A model generated the notes under the pieces. It was not told the DNA's origin and ran no database searches. It saw only the letters and a list, made by a program, of their open reading frames with translations. DNA of 64,000 nucleotides from Paenibacillus lactis (GTDB taxonomy: Bacteria; Bacillota; Bacilli; Paenibacillales; Paenibacillaceae), in the NCBI RefSeq assembly GCF_017873605.1, contig NZ_JAGGKI010000002.1:372001-436000 (forward strand), written 5' to 3'. Numbering within the stretch: position 1 is the first letter of the stretch; each line of letters opens with the position of its first letter. Below, piece by piece: positions 9,671-18,601 of the stretch. The position numbers were made by a program, and so were the translations under genes.

Positions 9671-10588
9671 ATGATGAGAAATTCGTCCAAACCCTTGTAT
9701 GGACAGCAGAACAAAACGGCATACCTCTTTTTGCTTCCTTGGCTCATCGGTTTTTTCTGTCTGACGCTCGGGCCGATGATTGCTTCATTGTACTTATCCA
9801 TGACCAAATTCAACCTGTTGTCATCGGCAACATGGACCGGACTGAGCAACTATGTCCAAATTTTTAGCGAAGATGATACCTTCCGGCGATCGCTATGGCT
9901 GACGTTCTATTACGTCTTCTTATCCGTGCCGCTCCGGCTCGCCTTCGCACTCTTGGTCGCCATGGCGCTGAACAAGGGCATCCGCGGTCTCGGCATCTAT
10001 AGAACCGTGTATTACATTCCTTCGCTGTTAGGGGGGAGCGTGGCCATTGCGATCGTATGGCGCCAGATCTTTGATGGCAGCGGACTTGTCAACCAGTTCT
10101 TAAGCTGGTTCGGAATTACCGGACCTTCCTGGATCGCGCATCCAGATTATGTGATCTATACGATCGTGACCTTGTCCATCTGGCAGTTCGGATCGGCGAT
10201 GGTCATCTTCCTTGCCGGCCTCAAACAGATCCCGGCAGACCTCTATGAAGCTTCGGGGGTCGATGGTGCCGGGAAACTGCGGCAATTTTTCAGTATTACG
10301 CTGCCGATGCTGTCACCCGTCATCTTTTTCAACCTGATCATGAGCATGATCAATTCCTTTCAAGCCTTCACGCCGGCTTATGTCATCGGCGACGGGCGTG
10401 GAGGACCGCTGGACGCCACCATGTTCTACACTCTGTACCTCTATCTCAAAGGGTTCTCGTACTTCGATATGGGATATGCGTCGGCGCTGGCATGGATCAT
10501 GCTGGGGATTATCGGCATCTTTACGGCAGTCGTCTTTCTGACATCGAAGTTCTGGGTTTTCTATGGCGACAACCAGGAAGGGAGGTAA
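9671..10588 (+). CDS. Sugar ABC transporter permease (MalF/UgpA type)
   Basis: A 305-residue inner-membrane permease with six hydrophobic segments. The cytoplasmic EAA loop (EASGVDGAGKLRQFFSITLPML, about residues 191-212) contacts the ATPase. GGGAGG precedes two adjacent ATG codons at 9671 and 9674. The stop is 4 nt from the start of the second permease. As with most CUT1 systems, no ATPase gene is present here, so a shared MsmX-like ATPase elsewhere in the genome is likely. Confidence 0.93.
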   Translation: MMRNSSKPLYGQQNKTAYLFLLPWLIGFFCLTLGPMIASLYLSMTKFNLLSSATWTGLSNYVQIFSEDDTFRRSLWLTFYYVFLSVPLRLAFALLVAMALNKGIRGLGIYRTVYYIPSLLGGSVAIAIVWRQIFDGSGLVNQFLSWFGITGPSWIAHPDYVIYTIVTLSIWQFGSAMVIFLAGLKQIPADLYEASGVDGAGKLRQFFSITLPMLSPVIFFNLIMSMINSFQAFTPAYVIGDGRGGPLDATMFYTLYLYLKGFSYFDMGYASALAWIMLGIIGIFTAVVFLTSKFWVFYGDNQEGR

Positions 10589-10592
10589 CGAT

Positions 10593-11432
10593 ATGCCATT
10601 GGAGCGCCGCCTTATTCAAGCTGGAAGGCATGCGGTTATCATTCTGCTGGGCATCGCCATGCTATACCCGGTCTTATGGCTCGTCTTGAGCTCGTTCAAA
10701 CCGAACCATCTAATATTCAACAGTTCCGGCCTCATTCCCGAGGTGTTTACTCTGGATCATTACGTAAACGGGTGGAAAGGCCTGCAGGGCGTGTCCTTCG
10801 GCCGGTTCTTCAGCAACTCGCTGGTCATCTCAATCCTCAGCGTCATCGGAAACGTCGTGTCCTGCTCGCTTGCAGCCTATGCATTCTCACGGTTGAAGTT
10901 CCGGCTCAAGGGCCTGTGGTTCAGCATCATGCTCGTGACCATCATGCTTCCGTACCACGTGACGCTGGTGCCCCAGTACATTATGTATAATGAGCTGCAT
11001 TGGATCAATACGTACTTTCCGCTGATTCTCCCGAAATGGCTTGCCCATGACTCGTTCTTCATCCTGCTGATGGTGCAGTTCATACGCGGTATTCCGCGCG
11101 AGTTGGACGAGAGCGCAACGATCGACGGGTGTGGTCAGGCGCAGATCTTTTTCCGAATCGTGGTTCCGCTTCTCGTACCCGCCCTGATCACCACCTCGAT
11201 CTTCACCTTCATCTGGAGCTGGGACGACTTCTTCAGTCAGATGATTTATTTAAGCAAAATCGACCTATTCACGGTTCAGCTCGGCATTCGATCCTTATTC
11301 GACCCTTCCGGACAATCCGATTGGGGCGCCTTGCTGGCCATGTCCACGCTGTCGCTGCTGCCCGTGACGATCATCTTTCTGTTATTTCAGCGGTATTTTC
11401 TCGAGGGCATCGCCACGACAGGCTTGAAGTAA
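10593..11432 (+). CDS. Sugar ABC transporter permease (MalG type)
   Basis: A 279-residue permease with six membrane segments and the EAA loop DESATIDGCGQAQIFFRIVVPLL. The start at 10593 follows AAGGGAGGT by 6 nt; an upstream in-frame ATG at 10563 would overlap the preceding gene and has no ribosome site. It pairs with the upstream MalF-type protein to form the channel for the sugar delivered by the lipoprotein at 11505. Confidence 0.93.
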   Translation: MPLERRLIQAGRHAVIILLGIAMLYPVLWLVLSSFKPNHLIFNSSGLIPEVFTLDHYVNGWKGLQGVSFGRFFSNSLVISILSVIGNVVSCSLAAYAFSRLKFRLKGLWFSIMLVTIMLPYHVTLVPQYIMYNELHWINTYFPLILPKWLAHDSFFILLMVQFIRGIPRELDESATIDGCGQAQIFFRIVVPLLVPALITTSIFTFIWSWDDFFSQMIYLSKIDLFTVQLGIRSLFDPSGQSDWGALLAMSTLSLLPVTIIFLLFQRYFLEGIATTGLK

Positions 11433-11504
11433 AGTTCCCTGCAGAAAAGCATCGTAATTGATGGCTTGTATAGCACGAATCACGAATTTTTGGGAGGAAT
11501 AACG

Positions 11505-12821
11505 ATGTTAAAGCGAATCATGGTTGGCATGTTGGCTTCTCTTCTCTTGTTCATCACAGCCTGCTCCGGAACGGATCATACGGGTAAGAGCGGAAGCACT
11601 GGTTCAGCGGGCGAAGCCGAAGGCCAAATCGAGCTGCGGATGATGTGGTGGGGAGACCAGAAACGCGCGGATATTACGAACGAAGCTCTTAAGATATTTA
11701 TGGAAAAACATCCAAACATCAAAATCGTAGGCGAGTTCTCGCCCTCGTCGGGATACTTCGACAAGCTGAACACGCAGCTTGCCTCCGGCACCGCTCCCGA
11801 CATCTTCTTCCTGGGCGGGAACGTCGTCGACTATGCCAAGAAGGACGTCCTGTTGAACCTCGATCCTTACGTCGGCAACGAGCTGAAATTGGATGGCATG
11901 GATCCGGCAATGGTGGAATACGGGCGCATCGACGGCAAGCTGCAGCATATATCCGCCGGTGCGAATGCAAGAGGAATTGTCATCAACAAGGCGTTGTTCG
12001 AAAAGGCAGGAATGCCAATGCCTAACCAGGATTGGGACTGGGAAGAGTACGCTGCAGTCAGCCGGGAGCTGTCCGAGAAGCTTGGGAATGGCGTATACGG
12101 AACGTATAACTTCACCGTGGACGGTATGGACATCTACTTGAAGCAGCGCGGAAAGCAGCTGTACGACATGGAGAACGGTACGCTCGGCTTTGCCCAAGAG
12201 GATATTCTGGGATGGTTTGAATATTGGGAGAGGGCATCGAAAGCCGGCGGCGTGGTGACGCCGGAGCTCCAAGTCTCCAATCCGCATGACGACACGAGCA
12301 AATCGCTGTTAATTACCGGCAAGGCGGCTATGAGCCTCCTTCCTTCGAATCAGCTGGCCGCTTTTCAGAGCCTAACGGAAGACCCGCTCGTGCTGTATCC
12401 GGTCCCGCGAGGTCCTAAGGGAACCGGCGTCGTGTTCGAATCGAGCCAAGGATTGTCCGGTTATGCCAATACGAAGCATCCGAAAGAAGTCGCCTTATTA
12501 ATGGATTTCTGGATTAATGATCCGGAAGCCGCCAAAATCCTCGGCAATGACCGCGGGGTGCCCGTCACGGAGGCGAACCGGGAGCTGCTGCAGAAGGAAG
12601 CCGGACCCGTCGAGGAGATCGTCTACGCTTATACGAGCCTGGTATCCGAGGCGACCAAAAAAGAGCCGTTCGACGTCAGCTATAACCCGCCGGGGTTCGC
12701 GGAATTCTCCAAGCTGGCCCAGACGACAACCCAGGAGATCGGCTTCGGGCGTAAAGACGTCAAACAGGCTGTGGCAGACTTTTATAACGGCACGGTCCGC
12801 ATTTTCGAATCCAATCAATAA
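11505..12821 (+). CDS. Extracellular sugar-binding lipoprotein
   Basis: A 438-residue solute-binding protein of the MalE/UgpB type. The signal peptide ends in a lipobox around ITACSG (Cys at about residue 21). An acidic and Gly/Ser-rich linker precedes the bilobal domain. The start at 11505 has GGGAGG 7 nt upstream. It delivers an oligosaccharide to the two upstream permeases. The aromatic-rich first beta strand (LRMMWWGDQKR) is common in this family. The neighbouring glycosidase-like gene suggests a plant or microbial polysaccharide fragment as ligand. Confidence 0.92.
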   Translation: MLKRIMVGMLASLLLFITACSGTDHTGKSGSTGSAGEAEGQIELRMMWWGDQKRADITNEALKIFMEKHPNIKIVGEFSPSSGYFDKLNTQLASGTAPDIFFLGGNVVDYAKKDVLLNLDPYVGNELKLDGMDPAMVEYGRIDGKLQHISAGANARGIVINKALFEKAGMPMPNQDWDWEEYAAVSRELSEKLGNGVYGTYNFTVDGMDIYLKQRGKQLYDMENGTLGFAQEDILGWFEYWERASKAGGVVTPELQVSNPHDDTSKSLLITGKAAMSLLPSNQLAAFQSLTEDPLVLYPVPRGPKGTGVVFESSQGLSGYANTKHPKEVALLMDFWINDPEAAKILGNDRGVPVTEANRELLQKEAGPVEEIVYAYTSLVSEATKKEPFDVSYNPPGFAEFSKLAQTTTQEIGFGRKDVKQAVADFYNGTVRIFESNQ

Positions 12822-12904
12822 CCTAACTTCTACCGTCATGTGACGCCGAGCACCGCGCTGGAAGCTTCGCGAGGAGCTCGGGGAAAAGGAGGTGGCTTTA
12901 GAGC

Positions 12905-14551
12905 ATGAACGAAAATGCAATGGAGAAGCTGCGCCGGATGTCGATTGAGGATCGGGTGCGGCCGGTCAAGCAGGAGGATCCGCTGCTCTTAGCCGAGTGG
13001 CAGGAATCGGGCGTCCGGTTCGCCGCTTCCGGCGGTAATCTGGAAGATGCTTACTATGCCGCGCTGCAGAAGCTTCTTTGCTGCATCGTCCCCATAAGGG
13101 GCCGCAATCCCATTCTCCAGGAGGGCGGCATCTATCTCGGGTGCTGGCTGGAAAGCACGGGGACAATCAATGCCGAGCTGTTGTCCCGCTTTCTTCCCTC
13201 TGTGGCCGAGTCGACTTATTTGGCCTTTGCCGACTTCCAGCGGGACGACGGCTTAATTCCATACAAGCTGACCGAGAACGGGCCGGCCTTCCGCCAGATC
13301 CAGCTGGTCACTCCGCTTGCACGCTGCATTTGGAATCATTACCGTCTGCATGGCCGGGACCGGTCCTTCCTGGACATGATGTATCAGGCCATGGCCCGGT
13401 ACGACGAGTGGATTGCGCTTAACCGCAACACCCGGGGCACAGGCTGCGTCGAAGCCTTCAGCACCTTCGATACCGGTCATGACTTATCACCAAGGTTCTG
13501 GCATGTACCCGATACACCTTACGGGAGCGATGCGGCGGCCTTCCACCCGGATTCGCCGATCCTCCCCTTCCTGGCACCGGATTTAACGGCCAACATCTAC
13601 TGCCAGCGGCTGTATTTGTCCCGGATCGCCGAGGAGCTCGGGCAATCCGGAGAAGGCTGGAGGGCGAAGGCCGTGGCCAGCCTGGACAGTCTCTTCCGCT
13701 ATTGCTACGACGAAGAGGATATGTTCTTCTATGACCTGGACCGAAACGGCCGTTTCGTACGGGTCCAGTCCGACGTTCTGCTGCGGGTCATGGCCTGCGA
13801 AGTCGGCGACCGGTCCTTGTTTGATACCATGCTGGAGCGTTATCTCCTTAATACGAGCAAATTTTTTGCCAAGTACCCTTTCACCTCCTTGGCCATGGAC
13901 GATCCACGTTTTGATCCGTTCTCTACTTATAACAGCTGGGGCGGACCATCCAACTTCCTGAGCCTGATCCGCGCGCCGCATGCGTTCGAAGCGCATCACC
14001 GTTATGTCGAGCTGACTTGGGTCATGCAGCCGATCCTGTCCGCCCTCGCCAGAGCCGAACGCTTCCCGCAGGCTTTGAGTCCGTGGACCGGTCAGGAGGG
14101 TTTTACGGAGACTTACTCGCCCGCCATCCTCTGCCTAATGGATTACGTGGAGCGGCTATGCGGAATCCTGCCTAAAGACGGAGAACGTCTATGGTTCACC
14201 GGCCTTCTGCCGGCAGCCATGGATCATGGAGAGGAAATCGCAGGCAGTACAGCTTATACCCGGATAGTGAACGGCATGCGTTTCGAGCTGACGAATGGTT
14301 CGGATACCATGACGATCCTCCGAGACGGAGCGGTTCACATTCAGGCTCCGTCCGGGATCCGGCTTATCACCGACACCGCCGGAAAACTGGAAGGGATTGT
14401 AGGCATGAGTGTACGAACCGTAACGGGAATGTTGCATTACGACGGCCGGTCAATAGCCGTCGAGATCAAGGGTAATGAACAGCAGCGCTACCAGGATGGA
14501 ATCCTGACGACCGAGCGGGATATCGGCATTATTTATCCGACGTACCGCTGA
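12905..14551 (+). CDS. (alpha/alpha)6-barrel glycosidase-like protein
   Basis: A 548-residue cytosolic protein with no signal peptide. The body has the helical repeat pattern of trehalase/GH63/MGH1-type glycosidases: DFQRDDGLIPYK, NRNTRGTGCVEAFSTFDTG, DLTANIYCQRLYLSRIAEELG and STYNSWGGPSNF. A beta-rich C-terminal stretch (about 450-548) completes it. It probably cleaves an imported oligosaccharide. AAAGGAGGTGG precedes the ATG at a rather long 12-nt spacing. The family and the catalytic acids cannot be fixed from sequence alone. It ends the locus, before a bidirectional terminator. Confidence 0.75.
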   Translation: MNENAMEKLRRMSIEDRVRPVKQEDPLLLAEWQESGVRFAASGGNLEDAYYAALQKLLCCIVPIRGRNPILQEGGIYLGCWLESTGTINAELLSRFLPSVAESTYLAFADFQRDDGLIPYKLTENGPAFRQIQLVTPLARCIWNHYRLHGRDRSFLDMMYQAMARYDEWIALNRNTRGTGCVEAFSTFDTGHDLSPRFWHVPDTPYGSDAAAFHPDSPILPFLAPDLTANIYCQRLYLSRIAEELGQSGEGWRAKAVASLDSLFRYCYDEEDMFFYDLDRNGRFVRVQSDVLLRVMACEVGDRSLFDTMLERYLLNTSKFFAKYPFTSLAMDDPRFDPFSTYNSWGGPSNFLSLIRAPHAFEAHHRYVELTWVMQPILSALARAERFPQALSPWTGQEGFTETYSPAILCLMDYVERLCGILPKDGERLWFTGLLPAAMDHGEEIAGSTAYTRIVNGMRFELTNGSDTMTILRDGAVHIQAPSGIRLITDTAGKLEGIVGMSVRTVTGMLHYDGRSIAVEIKGNEQQRYQDGILTTERDIGIIYPTYR

Positions 14552-14619
14552 TAGTTTCCGGTTATCTACCGAATGATAAGGAAGCATCACCTCCAATTTA
14601 TCCGTTCTAAAATGTAATT

Positions 14620-14646
14620 AGGGGAGCCGTATGATACGGCTCCCCT
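14620..14646. terminator. Bidirectional terminator
   Basis: A perfect 13-bp inverted repeat (AGGGGAGCCGTAT and its complement) sits between convergent genes. Neither side has a long T run, but both are AT-rich; it should end transcripts from both directions. Confidence 0.8.
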
Positions 14647-14660
14647 CTCTTATGAACTTA

Positions 14661-15680
14661 TTACAGCTTCACGATTTTGCCGGTAGCCTGGGATTCGAAC
14701 GCGCCCAGAATTACGTTGAGCGAACGGAGACCTTCTTCGCCGGAAATCCGCGGAGGCGTATTGGTCAGGATGCACTCCACGAACTCGTCGATAACGCCGC
14801 TCGGCACCTGCTTCTCGTTCGTTGCCATCGCACCGACTTTATATGTCTCAACCGTGCCGTCGGTCAGCTCGACGATCACTTCGTCGCCATGAACCGTACC
14901 GATCTTCATGGCACCCTTCTCGCACCAGAGCACGGTGCCGTTGTCGCCGGCCCGGTAATGCGTCCAGCTCGCCATCAAGGTGCCTACGGCCCCGCTCTTC
15001 ATGCGCACGATACAAGTCGCATTGTCGTCCACGTCGGTGCCTTCTTTATGAACTGTGCCGATGAAGCCGGCAACTTCCACGATTTCATCGTTCAGCAAGT
15101 AACGGATGAAGTCGGATTTGTGCACGCCGAGGTCGCCCATGGCGCCCATAACCGCTTCCTCCTTGCGGAAGAACCAGCTGTCGCGTCCGTCCAAGCTCCA
15201 TCCCTCCGGACCGCCATGACCGAAGGATGTACGGAAGGTCAGCACTTTACCGAGCTTGCCGGAGTCCAGAATTTCCTTCGCCTTCACATGCGGAGGCATC
15301 AGGCGCTGGTTGTGTCCGACCATCAGATAAACGCCGTTCTTGCGGGCAGCCTCGATCATCTGCTCCCCTTCTTCGGCATTGGAAGCCATCGGCTTCTCGA
15401 CCAGCACATGCAGGCCGGCATTAGCTGCCGCGATCGTCATTGGCGCATGCAGGTAGTTTGGTGTACATACGCTTACGGCATCCAGCTTTTCATTCTTCAG
15501 CAACTCCTGGTAGTCCGTGTACGCCGTACCGCCGTACTGGGCCGCCATTTCTTCGGCACGCTCCTTCACCGGATCGGCGAAGGCTACCAGCTCCACGTTC
15601 TCATTGTTGGCATACTCAGGAATATGTCTGCGCTGGGCGATCGCGCCGCAGCCGAATACAGCTACTCTAATTTTGCTCAT
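14661..15680 (-). CDS. Gfo/Idh/MocA-family oxidoreductase
   Basis: A 339-residue NAD(P)-dependent dehydrogenase. N-terminal Rossmann motif VAVFGCGAIAQ (residues 5-15), the conserved VEKPMASN (about 94-101) and GDLGVHKSDFIRYL in the substrate domain. The start at 15680 has AAGGAG 8 nt upstream; a TTG two codons earlier is less likely. It is the second gene after a sugar isomerase/epimerase, with 39 nt between them, a pairing typical of inositol or keto-sugar catabolism. Substrate unknown. Confidence 0.92.
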   Translation of the reverse strand: MSKIRVAVFGCGAIAQRRHIPEYANNENVELVAFADPVKERAEEMAAQYGGTAYTDYQELLKNEKLDAVSVCTPNYLHAPMTIAAANAGLHVLVEKPMASNAEEGEQMIEAARKNGVYLMVGHNQRLMPPHVKAKEILDSGKLGKVLTFRTSFGHGGPEGWSLDGRDSWFFRKEEAVMGAMGDLGVHKSDFIRYLLNDEIVEVAGFIGTVHKEGTDVDDNATCIVRMKSGAVGTLMASWTHYRAGDNGTVLWCEKGAMKIGTVHGDEVIVELTDGTVETYKVGAMATNEKQVPSGVIDEFVECILTNTPPRISGEEGLRSLNVILGAFESQATGKIVKL

Positions 15681-15719
15681 GAACAATTCTCCTTTTCCTC
15701 GTTCTCAGGTACGAATTAA

Positions 15720-16493
15720 TTAAAATTGGTTCAAATAGTTCTGCTTCAGCCAGTTCATGCTGTTCTCCACGCTTTGGAGCGGCGGATTCTGGCATACGTC
15801 CTGCTCAACGATCAGCCATTCCGTGCCTGCATCGGATGCAGCCTGAATGACGCCCGGCAGGTTTACGTCGCCCTGGCTAAGCTCCAGCGTCTTCATGTTC
15901 CCCTCGGCATCCTTGCTGAAGTCCTTCAGATGGAGAAGCGGCAGACGGCCAGCATATTTCGGAATATAGGCAAGCGGGTCCTGACCGGCAAATTGTACCC
16001 AGCATACGTCCATTTCCACTTGCACAGCTTCAGGTGAGGTTGCCGCATACATGGCATCAAATACGAACGCTCCATCCACTTTATCTTCAAATTCAAATGC
16101 ATGGTTGTGATAACCGAAGATAAGACCCTGCTTGCGGGCTTCAGCCCCTACCTCTTCCAAGAACGCGAACAGCTTCTTCCAATCCTCGGCATTCTCGCGG
16201 TCCTCCGGAGCAACGTATGGACACATCATATATTTCGCGCCGATCGTCTTCAGGTAATCGATCTCCTTCTGCAGATCCTCGCGCAGCAGATGCAGACCGA
16301 CGTGGCTGCCGATCGCTTTCAGTCCGAGCTCTTGAAGAAGCGTTTTCATTTCTTCGGCGGGAATGTCTCCGTAGCCTGCAAATTCAACACCCTCATAACC
16401 CAATTCCGCCACCTTGCGGAGCGTACCGCGGAAATCCTGTGCCGTCTCGTCGCGCAGCGTGTACATTTGCAAACCGATATTCATTCTTCTCAT
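15720..16493 (-). CDS. Sugar phosphate isomerase/epimerase (TIM barrel)
   Basis: A 257-residue xylose-isomerase-like TIM-barrel protein of the IolE/IolI kind. Seen: NIGLQMYTLRDE at the first strand, GYEGVEFAGY, FGYHNHAFEFE with metal-ligand type His, MDVCWVQFAGQDP, LLHLKDF and a closing EWLIVEQD. These carry the expected Glu, Asp, His and Glu metal ligands. The start at 16493 has GAGGTG 8 nt upstream. It is first in an operon with the dehydrogenase and is divergent from an AraC regulator that probably controls both. Confidence 0.9.
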   Translation of the reverse strand: MRRMNIGLQMYTLRDETAQDFRGTLRKVAELGYEGVEFAGYGDIPAEEMKTLLQELGLKAIGSHVGLHLLREDLQKEIDYLKTIGAKYMMCPYVAPEDRENAEDWKKLFAFLEEVGAEARKQGLIFGYHNHAFEFEDKVDGAFVFDAMYAATSPEAVQVEMDVCWVQFAGQDPLAYIPKYAGRLPLLHLKDFSKDAEGNMKTLELSQGDVNLPGVIQAASDAGTEWLIVEQDVCQNPPLQSVENSMNWLKQNYLNQF

Positions 16494-16634
16494 GTTTGGC
16501 GCACCTCGATTCAAAATTTGGGTTAATGCTCAATCTGCTACTATCATACAAGGAAATGGGCTAAAATGAACATAAACAATATGGCTGCAACATGAACTAT
16601 CTGCTTATATTTTTCACTGGAGGTTTTGGCCATT

Positions 16635-17453
16635 ATGGATGCAAGACTGCTGATCTGCGACTATTCGTACCACTTCCAGCAATTCAGCAACAGCCATCGG
16701 GGCGGCTTGACGAACTATTTGTTTCGTCTGCAGACGGAAGGATCCTGTGAGGTGTACTGCAACGGAATCGTGCACCATGTGCAGGGGGGAGATCTGCTGC
16801 TGCTGAAGCCCGGCGACGAGTACGAGCTGCGTGTCAAGGACGGCGGCGGGGAAGGCCGCGTGTCCAGCGGGGATTATTTCATATTTTGCGATGGGGCATG
16901 GATCGATGAATGGTGGGGCCGGATACAGCGCCCGGTCGTCAGCCGGATCGGGCTGGACGATCATCTGCTTGGACTATGGAGACATCTCCTCTTGGAGAAA
17001 CGGCGCGGAATGGACGGGGAAAACGATGAAATGACAGGCTACCTGCTGCGCGGGCTGTGCCTCAGCCTGGATCGCGCCATTACCGAGACGAAGCCGGCCG
17101 ACCGCCTCGCCTTTACAGCCCTCCGGCTGAAGCGGTTTGTGGAGGAGCATGCCACGGTTACCTTTAAGCTGGAGGATGCGGCAAAGCACGTCGGCCTGAG
17201 CCTGTCGCGGGCAGTCAAGCTGTTCAAGGAGTATTACGGCAAGACGATGATTCAATATGCTTTGGAAATCCGCCTCAACGCGGCCGTTGAGCGGATCAAA
17301 TACAGCACGATGACGCTGGAGGAAATCGCGGAAACCTCGGGGTTCGCCAGCTATTCCTACTTCCACCGCGTCTTCCGCGCCAACTACGGCATGTCGCCGG
17401 TTAAATTCCGGGAAGCTGCCACCGTCCCGGCGAGTCCTGAGCGCCTCATTTGA
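16635..17453 (+). CDS. AraC-family transcriptional regulator
   Basis: A 272-residue regulator. The N-terminal cupin-like sensor (CEVYCNGIVHHVQGGDLLLLKPGDEYEL) spans about residues 35-70, and the AraC helix-turn-helix lies at about 165-265 with LSLSRAVKLFKEYYG and GFASYSYFHRVFRANYG. GGAGG lies 11 nt before the ATG. It is divergent from the isomerase/dehydrogenase pair (141 bp between starts), so it is the likely local regulator. Its stop codon falls at the first unit of a tandem repeat. Confidence 0.9.
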   Translation: MDARLLICDYSYHFQQFSNSHRGGLTNYLFRLQTEGSCEVYCNGIVHHVQGGDLLLLKPGDEYELRVKDGGGEGRVSSGDYFIFCDGAWIDEWWGRIQRPVVSRIGLDDHLLGLWRHLLLEKRRGMDGENDEMTGYLLRGLCLSLDRAITETKPADRLAFTALRLKRFVEEHATVTFKLEDAAKHVGLSLSRAVKLFKEYYGKTMIQYALEIRLNAAVERIKYSTMTLEEIAETSGFASYSYFHRVFRANYGMSPVKFREAATVPASPERLI

Positions 17454-17577
17454 GTGTATTCTTCAACGAATACGCGGCCTATGAGCATTCTTCAACCAAT
17501 GGCGGCAGCCCATGAGTATTCTTCAACTTACTGACGGCAGCCCATGAGTATTCTTCAACCAACTGGCGGCGGCCTAT
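17452..17577. repeat. Four imperfect 31-32-bp tandem repeats
   Basis: Units start at 17452, 17483, 17514 and 17546. Each opens with GAG(T/C)(G)ATTCTTCAAC and ends with (C/G)GGC(A/G)GCC(C/T)AT, with most variation in the middle. The first unit overlaps the stop codon of the AraC regulator. Units lack dyad symmetry and have no spacers, so this is not a CRISPR array. Confidence 0.85.
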
Positions 17578-17607
17578 GGGATTTCGCTTCTATGAAAAGA
17601 GGCATCA

Positions 17608-18456
17608 TTATTCCTTCCATATATCCACCCCGAGCTGCCGGAGAACATTAACCGCCTCTTCTACCGGCAGCTTGGGGAGTTTGAATTCTTGATTGATGAC
17701 TTCACGTAATTCTCCAAGATCCGACAATACCCGCTTCTCGACCGTTCCATCGATATACCGGATGCTCAAACCATTGTTGACCAAGGACAGCGAACGCTGC
17801 TGATCCAGCTGCCAAAGCTGGCAGCGCAAGGTCGAAGTAAACATATCATCCGGCTTGAAATATTGCCGTATCGCAGGCTGGAAATCATCAAATTGATAGG
17901 TTTTTCTCGTATCGAAGGTCCACAAGAGATCCGTTTGCAGCTTGCCGTCGACATACCGGTAATACGCATAGGTTCCCGGTTCGCCGGCTGGGCGTAATCT
18001 TACTTCAATACCGGCATACGCAGACACGTAATCGGGCTCGCTCATCAATCGAACCGGCTGAAAGAATGGTGCTGCATTCCCGCAATCCACATAGACCTCT
18101 TCCTCCTCATCAGGAAGCTGAACGAGCAATCCGACATGCCCGCCTCCAAGCAACGTGTAGCGGCTGCGGAAACCAAGCTGTGTCAACAACTGTTGAAGGC
18201 TGCTGTTGATCATGTAGCAGGTCCCCCCCATATTGAACTGCAGCAGCTGATCCACGAACCGCTTTGCATCTTCCTGGAGGCTTCCTGTTTGATGATACTC
18301 ATGGAATCGAAGGAGTGTACTGATATTCTCAAACGGAATCCGGTTATGATGCGCCGTGCAGATTTCAGTTAAATACGCATAGGAAGGCTCCTTTAACGGA
18401 ACTTGAATATAGTTCAGATAATTGGTGACCCATTGGGGTAATCGCTCTTGATCCAT
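17608..18456 (-). CDS. Arylamine N-acetyltransferase
   Basis: A 282-residue cytosolic enzyme that transfers acetyl from acetyl-CoA to arylamines or related amines. The NAT catalytic triad is intact: Cys80 in GGTCYMINSSL, His107 in GGGHVGLLV and Asp124 in YVDCGNA, with RIPFENIS near residue 40 as the family hallmark. The start is set at the MDQERL methionine; a GTG one codon upstream is equally possible, and an AAGGGAGA site lies about 12 nt away. Bacterial NATs act on xenobiotics or in aromatic antibiotic pathways; no such pathway is seen here. Confidence 0.92.
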   Translation of the reverse strand: MDQERLPQWVTNYLNYIQVPLKEPSYAYLTEICTAHHNRIPFENISTLLRFHEYHQTGSLQEDAKRFVDQLLQFNMGGTCYMINSSLQQLLTQLGFRSRYTLLGGGHVGLLVQLPDEEEEVYVDCGNAAPFFQPVRLMSEPDYVSAYAGIEVRLRPAGEPGTYAYYRYVDGKLQTDLLWTFDTRKTYQFDDFQPAIRQYFKPDDMFTSTLRCQLWQLDQQRSLSLVNNGLSIRYIDGTVEKRVLSDLGELREVINQEFKLPKLPVEEAVNVLRQLGVDIWKE

Positions 18457-18601
18457 CACGATGATCAGTCTCCCTTCTCCGATAGTGGAAGCTATGCTCT
18501 TTATTTTAAAGACCTTCCATCTGAATACATCATACGAACGACTACTTAATCGATACAAAAAAAGTCCGGCCCGAGCTAAGACCATTCCCTACGACTTAAG
18601 T

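Noticed and set aside
17452-17577. Possible CRISPR array
   Set aside because: Units are contiguous without unique spacers, are imperfect, and no cas gene is present.
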